This document shows positions 8,919 through 17,431 of a stretch of 64,000 bases of DNA, piece after piece. Every line of letters begins with the position of its first letter. Position 1 is the first letter of the stretch. The notes under the pieces are model-generated. The model saw only the letters and a program-made list of their open reading frames with translations, was not told the DNA's origin and searched no databases. The DNA is taken from assembly GCF_016592435.1 (NCBI RefSeq), contig NZ_AP014545.1, forward strand, positions 62,001-126,000, given 5' to 3'. The DNA is from Amphritea japonica ATCC BAA-1530 (lineage in GTDB: Bacteria; Pseudomonadota; Gammaproteobacteria; Pseudomonadales; Balneatricaceae). A program made the position numbers and the translations under genes.

Positions 8919-8948
8919 AAAAAAAAGAAGCCAGCAATCATTGCTGGC
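8919..8948 (-). terminator. intrinsic terminator of the peroxiredoxin gene
   Basis: On the minus strand a hairpin GCCAGCAAT-GATTGCTGGC (8930-8948) is followed by TTC and eight T residues (8919-8929). It starts 12 bases after the end of the peroxiredoxin-glutaredoxin gene. The rest of 8694-8960 shows no convincing gene. Confidence 0.85.
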
Positions 8949-8960
8949 CTCCCGCAATAC

Positions 8961-9692
8961 CTATGAAAAGTGCTCTTCTAATTCGTCTGCTCCGCCGATT
9001 CGCTGACCATCAATAAAGACTTGCGGTGTCGTGCCCTGGCCACTGATCGCGGCTAAAGAGCTGTAACTTAGGCCGTGACTGCCCAATTCTACCTCTTCAT
9101 AGCTTAAGCCTTTCTCGGTCAGCAGTTTTTTTGCGCGTATGCAGTGTGGGCATCCTGGCTTGGTCAGAATGCTGACCCGCTTTGGCTGCTCAGCGATAGG
9201 GTTGATGTAATTAAGCATGGTATCGGCATCGGATACTTTGAACGGATCGCCAGGCAGATCCGGTTCAATAAATTGCTTCTCGATTACGCCGTCGACTACC
9301 AGCATAGAGTAACGCCAGCTGCGTTTGCCAAAGCCCAGCTCGTCCTTCCCTACCAGCATATTCATTCCTGCAGCGAACTCACCGTTGCCATCAGGAATAA
9401 AGGTGATGTTTTCAGCCCCCTGGTCACCCTGCCATGCGTTCATCACAAAGGTGTCGTTGACCGACAGACAGATAATGCTATCAACGCCTTCATTAGCGAA
9501 TACCGGTGCTAGCTCGTTATACCGGGGCAGGTGAGTCGTTGAGCAAGTCGGGGTGAATGCGCCAGGCAGGGCAAATACAACTACCTTCTTACCGGCAAAC
9601 AGCTCATCTGTGGTGACATCAACCCATTGATTATTTTGTTGAGTGTGAAAGGTTACTTGTGGAACGGTTTGACCTTCGCTGTTGGTGGACAT
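8961..9692 (-). CDS. hybrid peroxiredoxin-glutaredoxin (Prx5-Grx)
   Basis: Cytosolic peroxidase of 243 aa that reduces H2O2 and organic hydroperoxides using glutathione. Residues 1-165 are a Prx5 domain with the peroxidatic Cys50 in PGAFTPTCS. Residues 170-243 are a glutaredoxin domain with the dithiol motif C181-P-H-C184 and the cis-Pro loop TTPQVFIDG. This fusion is known from Haemophilus, Vibrio and relatives, where the Grx domain directly recycles the Prx domain. It is a single-gene unit with its own terminator (8919-8948). A half-site resembling an OxyR site lies at 9784-9798. Confidence 0.95.
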   Translation of the reverse strand: MSTNSEGQTVPQVTFHTQQNNQWVDVTTDELFAGKKVVVFALPGAFTPTCSTTHLPRYNELAPVFANEGVDSIICLSVNDTFVMNAWQGDQGAENITFIPDGNGEFAAGMNMLVGKDELGFGKRSWRYSMLVVDGVIEKQFIEPDLPGDPFKVSDADTMLNYINPIAEQPKRVSILTKPGCPHCIRAKKLLTEKGLSYEEVELGSHGLSYSSLAAISGQGTTPQVFIDGQRIGGADELEEHFS

Positions 9693-9783
9693 TTTTCGTT
9701 TTCCTTCAAATGTGTGCTGTTTCGATAGAGAGATAATGCCAAAGAGCGGTCTTTTAATAAAATTAATTAAATAAACAAAGCTG

Positions 9784-9798
9784 ATAGTTAAAAGCTAA
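9784..9798. promoter_or_regulatory. OxyR-like half-site upstream of Prx5-Grx
   Basis: ATAGTTAAAAGCTAA fits one ATAGntnnnanCTAT half of the OxyR consensus except for the last base. A second half 7 bases away is poor. It lies about 92 bases before the peroxiredoxin ATG. Suggestive only; AT-rich DNA gives such matches by chance. Confidence 0.3.
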
Positions 9799-9952
9799 TT
9801 AAGACCTTGTCTTAGGATTATCTTGTCTAAGCTGGTCAAAAAATTGACAATTTACACCTGAGTCCCGGCTCCCTGGCTAGCCTATATGGCTTAAATCACT
9901 TACGATTAGCGCGCCTTTTCTGTTGTCTATTTTATTGTTCCGGGATTCACTC

Positions 9953-11452
9953 ATGCGCCCTCTGCTACAAGCCTACTATAGTAATTTTCTGGGTAATTCG
10001 CCTAGCTGGTATAAGCTGACGATTATTAGTTTTTTGTTGCTTAACCCCGTTCTTTTGGTGCTCTTCGGACCGGTAATCACGGGTTGGCTGCTAATCTTCG
10101 AATTTATCTTTACGTTGTCTATGGCGCTTAAGTGCTATCCCTTGCTGCCCGGTGGCCTGCTGGCGATCGAATCAGTGGTGCTCCATCTGACCGAACCGTC
10201 CAATCTCTACCATGAAGTGTCCTCTAACCTGCCGGTGATTTTGCTGCTGATGTTTATGGTGGCGGGAATCTACTTCATGAAGGGGATGCTGCTCTATGTC
10301 TTTACCAAGCTGCTCTTGAATGTACGGAATAAAACTGCCCTTTCGCTCCTGTTTACTCTGATGGGAGCGGTTCTTTCAGCCTTTCTGGATGCTTTGACAG
10401 TGACCGCCGTGCTGATCAGCGCGGCAGTCGGTTTCTATTCCGTCTATCACCGGGTTGTTTCAGGCCGTAATAAAGGTGAGGCTCATGATTACTCAATTGA
10501 TGATCTCCTGCATGAAGGCCACCGGATAGAGTTAGATAAGTTTCGTGCTTTTTTGCGTAGTCTGCTGATGCATGGTGCGGTAGGCACGGCGTTGGGTGGT
10601 GTCAGTACGCTGGTAGGAGAGCCCCAAAACTTGCTGATCGGCGAGAAAATGGGCTGGCATTTTGTCGACTTCTTTATTTATATGGCACCGGTGTCTATGC
10701 CGGTGCTCTTGTGTGGCTTGCTCACGACCATTGTGCTGGAGCGAACCGGCTGGTTTGGCTACGGTGCCGAAATTCCTGAGCCGGTGTTTAATATTCTCAA
10801 AGCGTTTGATCAGGAAGCTCAGTCGCAATGGGGAGTAAAGGAACGAGCTGAGCTCTATATGCAGTTTGCCGTGGCCATCTTTCTGATTTTTGCACTGGCC
10901 TTTCATCTGGCTGAAGTCGGTATTGTCGGTCTGACAGTCATTATTTTACTGACCAGCATGAACGGCATTACAGAAGAGCATCGGATTGGCCGTGCGTTTG
11001 AAGAGGCGCTCCCTTTTACCGCCCTTTTAGTGGTGTTTTTCACGATAGTGTCTGTTATCCACGATCAGCATCTGTTTACCCCGGTGATCGAATGGGTATT
11101 GCGTATGGATCTGCGTAACCAGCCTGCGATGTTTTTTGTTGCCAACGGTTTGCTGTCAGCGATCAGTGACAACGTGTTTGTTGCGACGGTCTATATTAAT
11201 GAGGTTGCTGAAGCGTTTCGGACTGGCCGGATTAGCCGTGAACACTTCGATAGTTTAGCTATAGCGATCAACACTGGTACTAACCTGCCGAGTGTTGCGA
11301 CACCGAATGGTCAGGCTGCTTTTCTGTTTCTGCTGACCTCAGCGGCCGCGCCGTTGGTCAGACTCTCGTATATGCGGATGGTCATTATGGCACTGCCCTA
11401 CACTATTGTGCTGAGTATCTCGGGACTGCTAGCGGTGATCTATCTGATCTGA
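9953..11452 (+). CDS. nhaB: NhaB sodium/proton antiporter
   Basis: Inner-membrane Na+/H+ antiporter of 499 aa, which expels sodium and helps pH balance in saline media. Conserved NhaB blocks include [11 protein letters not shown] (near the start), [82 protein letters not shown] and [20 protein letters not shown]. About a dozen hydrophobic helices are visible. The reading frame is open back to a TTG at 9923, but the ATG at 9953 places the NFLGxSPxWYK motif at the same distance from the start as in E. coli NhaB, so I chose it. Convergent with the small ORF at 11440-11709, overlapping by 13 bases. Confidence 0.97.
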   Translation: MRPLLQAYYSNFLGNSPSWYKLTIISFLLLNPVLLVLFGPVITGWLLIFEFIFTLSMALKCYPLLPGGLLAIESVVLHLTEPSNLYHEVSSNLPVILLLMFMVAGIYFMKGMLLYVFTKLLLNVRNKTALSLLFTLMGAVLSAFLDALTVTAVLISAAVGFYSVYHRVVSGRNKGEAHDYSIDDLLHEGHRIELDKFRAFLRSLLMHGAVGTALGGVSTLVGEPQNLLIGEKMGWHFVDFFIYMAPVSMPVLLCGLLTTIVLERTGWFGYGAEIPEPVFNILKAFDQEAQSQWGVKERAELYMQFAVAIFLIFALAFHLAEVGIVGLTVIILLTSMNGITEEHRIGRAFEEALPFTALLVVFFTIVSVIHDQHLFTPVIEWVLRMDLRNQPAMFFVANGLLSAISDNVFVATVYINEVAEAFRTGRISREHFDSLAIAINTGTNLPSVATPNGQAAFLFLLTSAAAPLVRLSYMRMVIMALPYTIVLSISGLLAVIYLI

Positions 11453-11709
11453 TCAGTGTGGGAAAAGTAGTTAACCATTAAAGACCAGATGGTAGGTAAA
11501 ACGGGCTTCGAATTGGCTTCGTACTTAATCAATTCTTCTGTTCGTTTATAGAAGATTCGGTCGATGTAACGTTTAGCCTTACGACGCTCCCATGCTGCAT
11601 TGGCAAGGTTAGCGAATTCAAATTGTTGCTCACCACTCAGTTGTATGTCGTACTTTATTGAACGTTTACCACCTAGTGTCTGGTGGTGAATTTTGGAGGT
11701 TGTGCACAT
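11440..11709 (-). CDS. small hypothetical protein, basic
   Basis: Possible protein of 89 aa, not recognised. It is basic, with a helical middle rich in Arg/Lys/Tyr ([19 protein letters not shown]) and no signal peptide or membrane helix. Codon use is balanced (few rare codons, CGT/AAA/GAA common) and the frame reads like coding DNA. However, no clear Shine-Dalgarno sequence precedes the ATG, and its 3' end overlaps nhaB convergently by 13 bases. It sits alone between nhaB and copA. It may be a lineage-specific protein; I could not assign a function. Confidence 0.45.
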   Translation of the reverse strand: MCTTSKIHHQTLGGKRSIKYDIQLSGEQQFEFANLANAAWERRKAKRYIDRIFYKRTEELIKYEANSKPVLPTIWSLMVNYFSHTDQIR

Positions 11710-11816
11710 GATAATGTATCCGACTTTGAGGATACCTTAATTATGGCAGTGGTTTCGGGAACCGAGCTGAAAGTTTCTCAACTCGATTCCAGGTCACTGT
11801 AGGAATATGTTTTGGG

Positions 11817-14024
11817 CTATTGTCCAGGCTTGAACAAACGTAATCGATTTGCATTGCTGACTACTGTCACGGATGAGAAGGCCATTGCTGCACCGGCAAT
11901 GACCGGACTCAGTAGCATGCCGGTTAATGGGAATAGAATGCCAGCAGCCACCGGTATGCCCAGGGTGTTATAGATAAAAGCGCCAAACAGGTTCTGGCGA
12001 ATATTGCTCAAGGTGGCCCGGGATAGTTCAATGGCGTCGGCGACCGAATGCAGGCTGTTGCGAATTAATACCATATCGGCACTTTCAATCGCTACATCGG
12101 TTCCATTGCCGATAGCAAAGCCGACATCGGCCCGCGCAAGGGCCGGGGCATCATTAATACCATCCCCACACATTCCGACTTTACTGCCTGCCTGCTGGAG
12201 TTTTTCTACCTCTAGCGCCTTACCTGCAGGCAACACCCCGGCAATAAAGTTATCCACACCCACTTGCTGAGCTACTGCAGCAGCGGTCTGTGGATTATCG
12301 CCGGTGAGCATAATGACGTTAATGCCAGCGGCTTTAAGCCGGGCAATCGCGGTGACTGAATCCTGTCTGACCGGGTCTGCGATCGCCAGTACTCCGGCTA
12401 ACTGCCCATCAAGGGAGACATATACGGGTGTTTTAGCCTGTTCAGCCAGTGTCAGAGCCTGAGTTTCAAAGCGTGAGCAGTCTATTTTTTGTTCAGCCAT
12501 CCAGGCCTTATTGCCGAGGGTGACCTTAATATTATTAATAACCCCTTTGGCCCCGCGTCCGCTGATGGCCTTAAAACGTTCGACCGGTAGTAGCGTTTCT
12601 TGCCGCGCTTGTGCATGGCGAACAATCGCCTCGGCAAGAGGATGTTCTGAGGCGGTTTCAAGTGAGGCCGCCAGCTGGAGCATGTTTGGCTGCTCACCCA
12701 GTATATCGGTCACCCGGGGAGCCCCTTCGGTTATGGTGCCCGTTTTATCCAGCACCAGAGTTTGCAGTTGAGACGCGCTTTGCAGGGCCTGGCCATTACG
12801 GATCAGGATGCCGTATTCAGCGGCTTTACCGACGCCGACCATGACCGACATCGGTGTTGCCAGTCCTAAAGCGCAAGGGCAGGCAATAATCAGCACGGTG
12901 GTTGCGGTGATCAACATGTAAGCCAGATGAGGCTCAGGGCCAAGCAGGTACCAGAGCAGCGCGGTGAGCAGGCTGCAAAGTATTACCACCGGGACAAAGA
13001 TAGCGGCAACGTTGTCCGCCATTCGGGATATCTCAGGTTTGCTGGCCTGAGCTTGCTTGACCATCTCAATGATCCGGCTCAGCGCTGTCTCGCTGCCGAC
13101 CTTCTCTGCTTTAATGATCAATGCGCCGGACTTATTCAGCGTTCCCGCGCTAACCTGGTCGCCGACAGACTTATTCACAGGTAGTGGTTCGCCACTGAGC
13201 ATTGACTCATCAATCAGACTGTTGCCCTCCACTACTAAAGCATCAACCGGGATCTGCTCGCCGGGACGAATACGTAATATTTCGCCTGCTTCAACCAGAT
13301 CCAGCGGTAGATCCAGTTCTTTATCATTGCGGATTACCCGTGCTGTTTTGGGTTGCAGATTGAGCAGTCGTTCGACCGCTTCTGAGGTTTTGCCGCGGGC
13401 GCGAATCTCCATCGCCAGGCCAAAATTAACCAAACCGATGATCATGGCGCTGGCTTCGTAGTACAGATGGCGCGAGTTTTCCGGAAGCATCTCAGGAAAC
13501 AGTACTACGGCGGTAGAATAAAGCCAGGCCGCTCCGGTTCCCAGTGCTATCAGACTGTCCATCGTTGTGGAGCGGTTTTTCAACGAGGACCAGGCGCCGT
13601 TAAAAAAGTGACGCCCGGGACCCAGTAAAATGGCTAGTGTTAATAGGCCCACAATGCCCCAGATAATTTGATCCTGAGGGGTGCGGACGGTCATCTCATC
13701 CATCAGCATACCCGCGATCATCAGTGGAATGCCCACACCGAGCGCCAATAGCGTATTGCGGATGTGAGTCTTGTACTGAGCGGTTTGCTGGGCTTTTTGT
13801 CGAGCCCTGTCTTCTATATCGTTGCTTGCCAGACGGCTGCGATAACCGATCTCTGTCAGGGCGTGAATCAGATGATCGTTACTGATCGAGCCTTCTACAT
13901 TCAGGCGTCGCTGGGGGAAATCGACTAACGCTTGTTCGACATCGGGCAGGGCGTTAATCTTAGTCTCGATTTTTTTAACGCAGCCAGCACAACTCACATT
14001 TTCAAGTAACAAGGTAATCGTCAT
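11817..14024 (-). CDS. copA: Cu(+)-exporting P-type ATPase CopA
   Basis: Copper export pump of 735 aa in the inner membrane. It has one N-terminal heavy-metal-associated domain with C12-A-G-C15. The transmembrane metal site is C382-P-C384 in ACPCALGLATP, the phosphorylated aspartate is D426 in DKTGT, the HP motif is in SEHPLAEAIV, and GDGINDAPALA closes the nucleotide domain. About eight membrane helices are visible. CPC, rather than SPC or CPH, together with the adjacent cueR points to monovalent copper (or silver). It is transcribed divergently from the cueR operon from a typical CueR promoter (14058-14088). E. coli CopA has two N-terminal metal domains; this protein has one, as in many marine bacteria. 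Confidence 0.95.
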   Translation of the reverse strand: MTITLLLENVSCAGCVKKIETKINALPDVEQALVDFPQRRLNVEGSISNDHLIHALTEIGYRSRLASNDIEDRARQKAQQTAQYKTHIRNTLLALGVGIPLMIAGMLMDEMTVRTPQDQIIWGIVGLLTLAILLGPGRHFFNGAWSSLKNRSTTMDSLIALGTGAAWLYSTAVVLFPEMLPENSRHLYYEASAMIIGLVNFGLAMEIRARGKTSEAVERLLNLQPKTARVIRNDKELDLPLDLVEAGEILRIRPGEQIPVDALVVEGNSLIDESMLSGEPLPVNKSVGDQVSAGTLNKSGALIIKAEKVGSETALSRIIEMVKQAQASKPEISRMADNVAAIFVPVVILCSLLTALLWYLLGPEPHLAYMLITATTVLIIACPCALGLATPMSVMVGVGKAAEYGILIRNGQALQSASQLQTLVLDKTGTITEGAPRVTDILGEQPNMLQLAASLETASEHPLAEAIVRHAQARQETLLPVERFKAISGRGAKGVINNIKVTLGNKAWMAEQKIDCSRFETQALTLAEQAKTPVYVSLDGQLAGVLAIADPVRQDSVTAIARLKAAGINVIMLTGDNPQTAAAVAQQVGVDNFIAGVLPAGKALEVEKLQQAGSKVGMCGDGINDAPALARADVGFAIGNGTDVAIESADMVLIRNSLHSVADAIELSRATLSNIRQNLFGAFIYNTLGIPVAAGILFPLTGMLLSPVIAGAAMAFSSVTVVSNANRLRLFKPGQ

Positions 14025-14057
14025 ACTGCTTTCTCAGAATTGTTTTGTCCTGAATAA

Positions 14058-14088
14058 AGCATAGAGCTTCCAGTCACTGTAAGGTCAA
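14058..14088 (-). promoter_or_regulatory. CueR-dependent copA promoter (19-bp spacer)
   Basis: On the minus strand the -35 box TTGACC and the -10 box TATGCT are separated by 19 bases. That over-long spacer is the hallmark of MerR-family promoters. The spacer region carries the imperfect dyad ACCTTACAG-TGA-CTGGAAGCT, close to the known CueR operator ACCTTCC...GGAAGGT. It lies 34 bases upstream of the copA start codon. Confidence 0.85.
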
Positions 14089-14165
14089 TCGACAGTTGCT
14101 TTTTTTCAGAGAACGGGCGAATCTGTATAGGAATACAAGAAAGTCATAAGAGAATCTGACCTGTT

Positions 14166-14498
14166 TTGATCTGCTATCGTGCCCTTCTGATTTTATTGCT
14201 TAGCGTAGTGGCTCTTAGCCCTGCGGTTGCAGCGATTTCGCCTGATGTGCCTTCCATGGCATCCCATCAGACGATGGATTGCGCGGGCGATAACTGCGAT
14301 AGGGTTGATATGGACGGTTGTGAAACGGAGTTGCCGGGATGTTGTCTGCAGCTATCAGTGGCACTGTTTCTCTGGCCAGCCGGCTTTCAAGAATTTTCAC
14401 CGGCTCAGAGCCCTCCTGTCTGGATTCTGCCAGCCTACCATTCGGCAATATCCCCTCCGGTATACCACCCTCCCCGCTCAACGGTCTTATCTGTTTAA
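14166..14498 (+). CDS. small Cys-rich secreted protein of the copper island
   Basis: Protein of 110 aa, family not recognised with certainty. The start seems to be TTG at 14166 (no upstream ATG in frame; a purine-rich AAGAGAA lies about 12 bases before it). Residues 1-22 form a signal peptide (ALLILLLSVVALSPAVAA). The mature N-terminal half has four spaced Cys plus a C-C pair (MDCAGDNC..MDGCETELPGCC), with Met, His and Asp between, which suggests soft-metal binding. A hydrophobic stretch and a Pro/Tyr/His tail follow. It is the first gene of the set with cueR, DUF411 and cytochrome c, so a periplasmic copper-binding role is likely but inferred. It recalls CopL/DUF2946-type copper peptides in layout only. 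Confidence 0.6.
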   Translation: MICYRALLILLLSVVALSPAVAAISPDVPSMASHQTMDCAGDNCDRVDMDGCETELPGCCLQLSVALFLWPAGFQEFSPAQSPPVWILPAYHSAISPPVYHPPRSTVLSV

Positions 14499-14546
14499 TG
14501 CACTGATGAATTTATCACTGTCTGAATAAAATAGACGGAGTTCAGT

Positions 14547-14960
14547 ATGAATATTTCCCAGGCTGCAGCGGCAGCTGGACTGACCAGTAAAACCATTCGC
14601 TTTTATGAGCAGCAAGGGGTTATTCCTGCGGCTGCCCGGTCGGCAAATGGCTATCGTATCTATACTGAGCAACAGGTGGATATGTTGCGCTTTATCAGAC
14701 GATCCAGAGATATGGGGTTCTCGCTGGATGAGAGTCGCGAGCTATTACAACTATCACTGGATCCACAGCGCACCAGCGCAAGCGTTAAACAGAAAGCGGA
14801 GCAACAGATTAAACGAATTGATCAGCAGCTTGAATCATTACAGCAGATGCGTTCGCTACTCGAGGCGGTTGCCCGGGAGTGTCGTGGTGATGATAGTGCT
14901 GACTGTCCAATCTTAGACCAGTTAAATGGTGTGGCGGTCGATAACGATAGCCAGGAGTAG
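14547..14960 (+). CDS. cueR: Cu(I)-responsive MerR-family activator CueR
   Basis: Copper sensor of 137 aa that activates copA and its own island. N-terminal MerR HTH (SQAAAAAGLTSKTIRFYEQQ), dimerisation helix (about 80-108), and the metal loop with C112 and C120 in ECRGDDSADCPIL; the Cys pair falls at the same residue numbers as in E. coli CueR, which coordinates Cu(I) in a linear fashion. S77/S79 in the effector region fits the monovalent-metal class. The gene lies 48 bases after the Cys-rich peptide and 3 bases before the DUF411 gene. Its likely target is the 19-bp-spacer promoter of copA. Confidence 0.96.
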   Translation: MNISQAAAAAGLTSKTIRFYEQQGVIPAAARSANGYRIYTEQQVDMLRFIRRSRDMGFSLDESRELLQLSLDPQRTSASVKQKAEQQIKRIDQQLESLQQMRSLLEAVARECRGDDSADCPILDQLNGVAVDNDSQE

Positions 14961-14963
14961 AAA

Positions 14964-15443
14964 ATGAAAAAGATCGTATTCATGTGGATAGGTCTGCTTA
15001 GCCTGTCACTGAACAGTTATGCTGCAGATCCTGTGTGGCTGAAAGGCAAAACAGAGCAGCAGTATGAAATTACGGTATATCGCAGTGCCAGCTGTGGCTG
15101 TTGTAAAGGCTGGATCAGCCACCTGAAAGATCACAACTTCACAGTTGAAGATGTGGTGGTAAATGATGTGAATTCCCATAAAACCCGTCTTGGGGTTCCG
15201 CCGAAAGCGGCCTCCTGTCATACCGCAGAAGTGAATGGCAAAGTGATAGAGGGGCATGTGCCTGCACAGGATATTAAACGCCTTCTGGCAGTCGAGAGTG
15301 ATATTCAGTTACTGGCTGTGCCCGGGATGCCCTCAGGTGGTCCGGGGATGGATACCGAGGGCGCTCGTAAGGATTCCTTTACGGTATTCTCAATGGATAG
15401 CCAGAACCGGGTAAGCAGTTTTAGCCAGTATGCGGATTATTAA
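14964..15443 (+). CDS. DUF411 periplasmic metal-binding protein
   Basis: Periplasmic protein of 159 aa with signal peptide 1-20 (ends SYAAD). The DUF411 signature is clear: VYRSASCGCCKGWISHL (about 38-54), a thioredoxin-like start whose C-x-C-C cluster is thought to bind copper. A second Cys (PKAASCHTAEVNG) and the VEGHVPAQDIKRLL-like block complete the family pattern, and the C-terminus has the usual GMPSGGPGM Met-rich segment. DUF411 proteins occur beside copper pumps and cytochromes. It is packed between cueR (3-base gap) and the cytochrome c gene (14-base overlap), so it is part of the copper-induced operon. Confidence 0.92.
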   Translation: MKKIVFMWIGLLSLSLNSYAADPVWLKGKTEQQYEITVYRSASCGCCKGWISHLKDHNFTVEDVVVNDVNSHKTRLGVPPKAASCHTAEVNGKVIEGHVPAQDIKRLLAVESDIQLLAVPGMPSGGPGMDTEGARKDSFTVFSMDSQNRVSSFSQYADY

Positions 15444-15864
15444 GATGAAGGGCTTAGTGATATTAATCGGAGTTATTTTACTGAGTGGCTGTAGTGACTC
15501 AGAACCCAGGGTTGAGGGGCGTTGGTATGCACAGTCACAGGTGGATACGGGGAAGCAGTTATTTCTTGATAACTGTGCTGAGTGCCATGGGGTAGCCGCG
15601 CAGGGAACCCGGGATTGGAATAAGCCTGAAGCAGATGGTAAATACCCACCACCACCTTTGAATGGTAAAGCCCATGCCTGGCACCATCCATTAAAAGGCC
15701 TGAAGCAATCCATTGCTAATGGCGGGATCGCCATCGGTGGTAGCATGCCCGGATTTGGCGATAAGCTTTCCGACTCGGAGACTGACGCGGTGATCAGTTA
15801 CTTTCAAAGTAAGTGGCCGGATCAGATTTATCAGGCCTGGATCGATCGGGGCGGGTTGAATTAA
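15430..15864 (+). CDS. cytochrome c class I lipoprotein
   Basis: Small c-type cytochrome of 144 aa anchored as a lipoprotein: the lipobox L-L-S-G-C lies after a short hydrophobic segment. One heme motif C-A-E-C-H (about 52-56) and a distal Met region (GGSMPGFGDKLSDSETDAVISYF) define a class I cytochrome c. The ATG at 15430 overlaps the DUF411 gene; an alternative ATG at 15445, directly after that stop, would give a compact signal (MKGLVILIGVILLSGC). It is the last gene of the copper operon and is followed by a terminator. Such cytochromes next to DUF411 may feed electrons for copper oxidation or sit by cytochrome oxidase; the role here is not proven. Confidence 0.92.
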   Translation: MRIIKMKGLVILIGVILLSGCSDSEPRVEGRWYAQSQVDTGKQLFLDNCAECHGVAAQGTRDWNKPEADGKYPPPPLNGKAHAWHHPLKGLKQSIANGGIAIGGSMPGFGDKLSDSETDAVISYFQSKWPDQIYQAWIDRGGLN

Positions 15865-15885
15865 ACCGGGGTATCTTCAAGAGAC

Positions 15886-15926
15886 AAAAAAGGCGCTGGG
15901 CTCTAACGAGTCCAGCGCCTTTTTTT
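15886..15926. terminator. bidirectional intrinsic terminator
   Basis: An A-run, then the stem GGCGCTGG (15892-15899) / CCAGCGCC (15912-15919), then a T-run. It lies between the converging cytochrome c gene (plus) and the purine permease gene (minus) and can serve both. Confidence 0.92.
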
Positions 15927-15938
15927 ATACTGTTTCGA

Positions 15939-17237
15939 TCAGATATAGGTGTGATAAGCGATCAGTGCAGCAGTTAAAATGAACATCAGTGGGTGGATCT
16001 CTTTGACTTTACCGGTCAGGGTATAGATCAGCACATAAGAGACAACGCCTAAGGTAATACCATGGGCGATAGAGTATGTGAAAGGCATGGCTATGATGGT
16101 CAAGAACGCAGGGACGCCATCCTCCAGTTTATTCCAGTCCATCTCTCGCGCAGCAGACATCATCATCGCACCGACTACAATAAGGGCCGGTGCCGTCGCT
16201 AATGCCGGTACTGAGGTAAACAGCGGCGTAAAGAACAGCGCCAACAGAAATAGCGCTGCTACGGTAACGGCCGTTAAGCCGGTACGACCACCCTCTTCAA
16301 TACCCGTGGCTGATTCAATGTAAGTGGTAACGGTACTTGTTCCGAGTAAAGAGCCCGCAGTGGTGCCGGTGGCATCGGCCATAAACGCCCGGTCAGCCCC
16401 CGGCAGTTCACCTTTCTTGTTGAGGAAACCGCCCAGACGACCAACGCCCAGTAATGTACCCGCTGTATCAAAGATATCGACAAACAAAAAGGCAATCACA
16501 ACAGTGATGAGAGTGGCGTTAAAAATCTGGCTGAAATCCAGCGCCATAAAAGTTTCTTTTGGCAGACTTGGCCAGGCAACAATGGAGTCAGGCGCCGGTG
16601 ATAGCCCTGTTACCCAGGCGACAAGTGTCAGGCTGACAATACCGATCAGAATTGCGCCTTTTACCTGTTTTACGATCAGTGTCGCGATAAGTACGATACC
16701 CACCAGTGCTAAGAGTACTTTGGGCTCGTGGAGGCTGCCTAAGGTTACCAGCGTCGCAGGGTGATCTACGGTCAGCCCCGCCCCCTGAAAACCGATAATG
16801 GCCAGAAACAGGCCTATACCGGTCATGGTCGCGATTTTTATACAGTGTGGAATGGCATTGATTAACTTGGTCCGCACACCGGTCATGGCCAGGGCCATAA
16901 AGATCAGGCCTTCAATAAAGACGGCGACCAGTGCTACCTGCCAATCGACCCCCATGCCTTTTACGACACCAAAGGTAAAGTAAGCGTTCAGGCCCATTCC
17001 CGGAGCCAGCGCAAAGGGGTAATTAGCAAAGACGCCCATGATAAATGTGGCGACTGCTGCGGCTAAGGCGGTCGCAATGGCGACATCATTGGCTGGCATC
17101 CCCGCCAGGCTGAGAATTTGTGGATTCACAAACAAGATATAGGACATGGTCAGAAAGGTTGTAAAACCTGCCCGAATCTCAGTAGAGATATCACTGCCAC
17201 GTTCTGAAATTTTAAAGTATCGATTCAGTGCATTCAT
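15939..17237 (-). CDS. NCS2-family purine permease (AzgA type)
   Basis: Inner-membrane nucleobase/proton symporter of 432 aa. The opening (NRYFKISERGSDISTEIRAGFTTFLTMSYILFVNPQIL) is typical of the AzgA/AdeP/GhxP branch that carries adenine, guanine or hypoxanthine. Other family blocks are ALAPGMGLNAYFTFGVV, TATGTTAGSLLGTSTVTTYIESATGIEEGGRTGL and MMMSAAREMDW. The frame is open 45 bases further upstream (to 17282), but the ATG at 17237 has GGAAG 8 bases before it and gives the standard family start. It is divergent from a phosphoribosyltransferase gene, which suggests a purine uptake-salvage pair. Exact base specificity cannot be read from sequence. Confidence 0.93.
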   Translation of the reverse strand: MNALNRYFKISERGSDISTEIRAGFTTFLTMSYILFVNPQILSLAGMPANDVAIATALAAAVATFIMGVFANYPFALAPGMGLNAYFTFGVVKGMGVDWQVALVAVFIEGLIFMALAMTGVRTKLINAIPHCIKIATMTGIGLFLAIIGFQGAGLTVDHPATLVTLGSLHEPKVLLALVGIVLIATLIVKQVKGAILIGIVSLTLVAWVTGLSPAPDSIVAWPSLPKETFMALDFSQIFNATLITVVIAFLFVDIFDTAGTLLGVGRLGGFLNKKGELPGADRAFMADATGTTAGSLLGTSTVTTYIESATGIEEGGRTGLTAVTVAALFLLALFFTPLFTSVPALATAPALIVVGAMMMSAAREMDWNKLEDGVPAFLTIIAMPFTYSIAHGITLGVVSYVLIYTLTGKVKEIHPLMFILTAALIAYHTYI

Positions 17238-17312
17238 GGAGTACTTCCGTTCACATCGGTGCTTTGTTTCGGCTACAGCCAAAGAAAGAAGCAGAGGCTA
17301 CCAGTCTTTGCT

Positions 17313-17341
17313 TTGACAGGACAAGCATTCAGGTCAACAAT
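17313..17341 (+). promoter_or_regulatory. sigma-70 promoter of the phosphoribosyltransferase gene
   Basis: A perfect -35 box TTGACA (17313-17318), a 17-base spacer and AACAAT (17336-17341, 4 of 6 to TATAAT). Its start point would lie about 85 bases before the start codon, leaving a leader that contains the small hairpin GCCCG-GCAT-CGGGC at 17401-17414. No PurR box or purine riboswitch was recognised. Confidence 0.45.
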
Positions 17342-17431
17342 TACTCGACTGAAGTTGCGCCGTCGTAGTAATAGTCTTACATTAGCGCTTTTTCCCAGTA
17401 GCCCGGCATCGGGCAAATTATAGGCAAGGTT

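Noticed and set aside
8710-8937. 75-aa minus-strand ORF between the second DHOR and the peroxiredoxin gene
   Set aside because: It overlaps the peroxiredoxin terminator, has no ribosome site and a composition unlike protein.
11668-11687. ACCACC...GGTGGT inverted repeat
   Set aside because: It lies inside the 89-aa ORF and has an 8-base loop and no U-tract; likely chance.
11750-11800. tRNA-like stretch with CTCGATTCC before copA end
   Set aside because: No acceptor or anticodon stems could be built around it.
17238-17431. Purine riboswitch or PurR box between permease and phosphoribosyltransferase genes
   Set aside because: No conserved purine-aptamer core and no PurR palindrome could be seen; only a 5-base hairpin.
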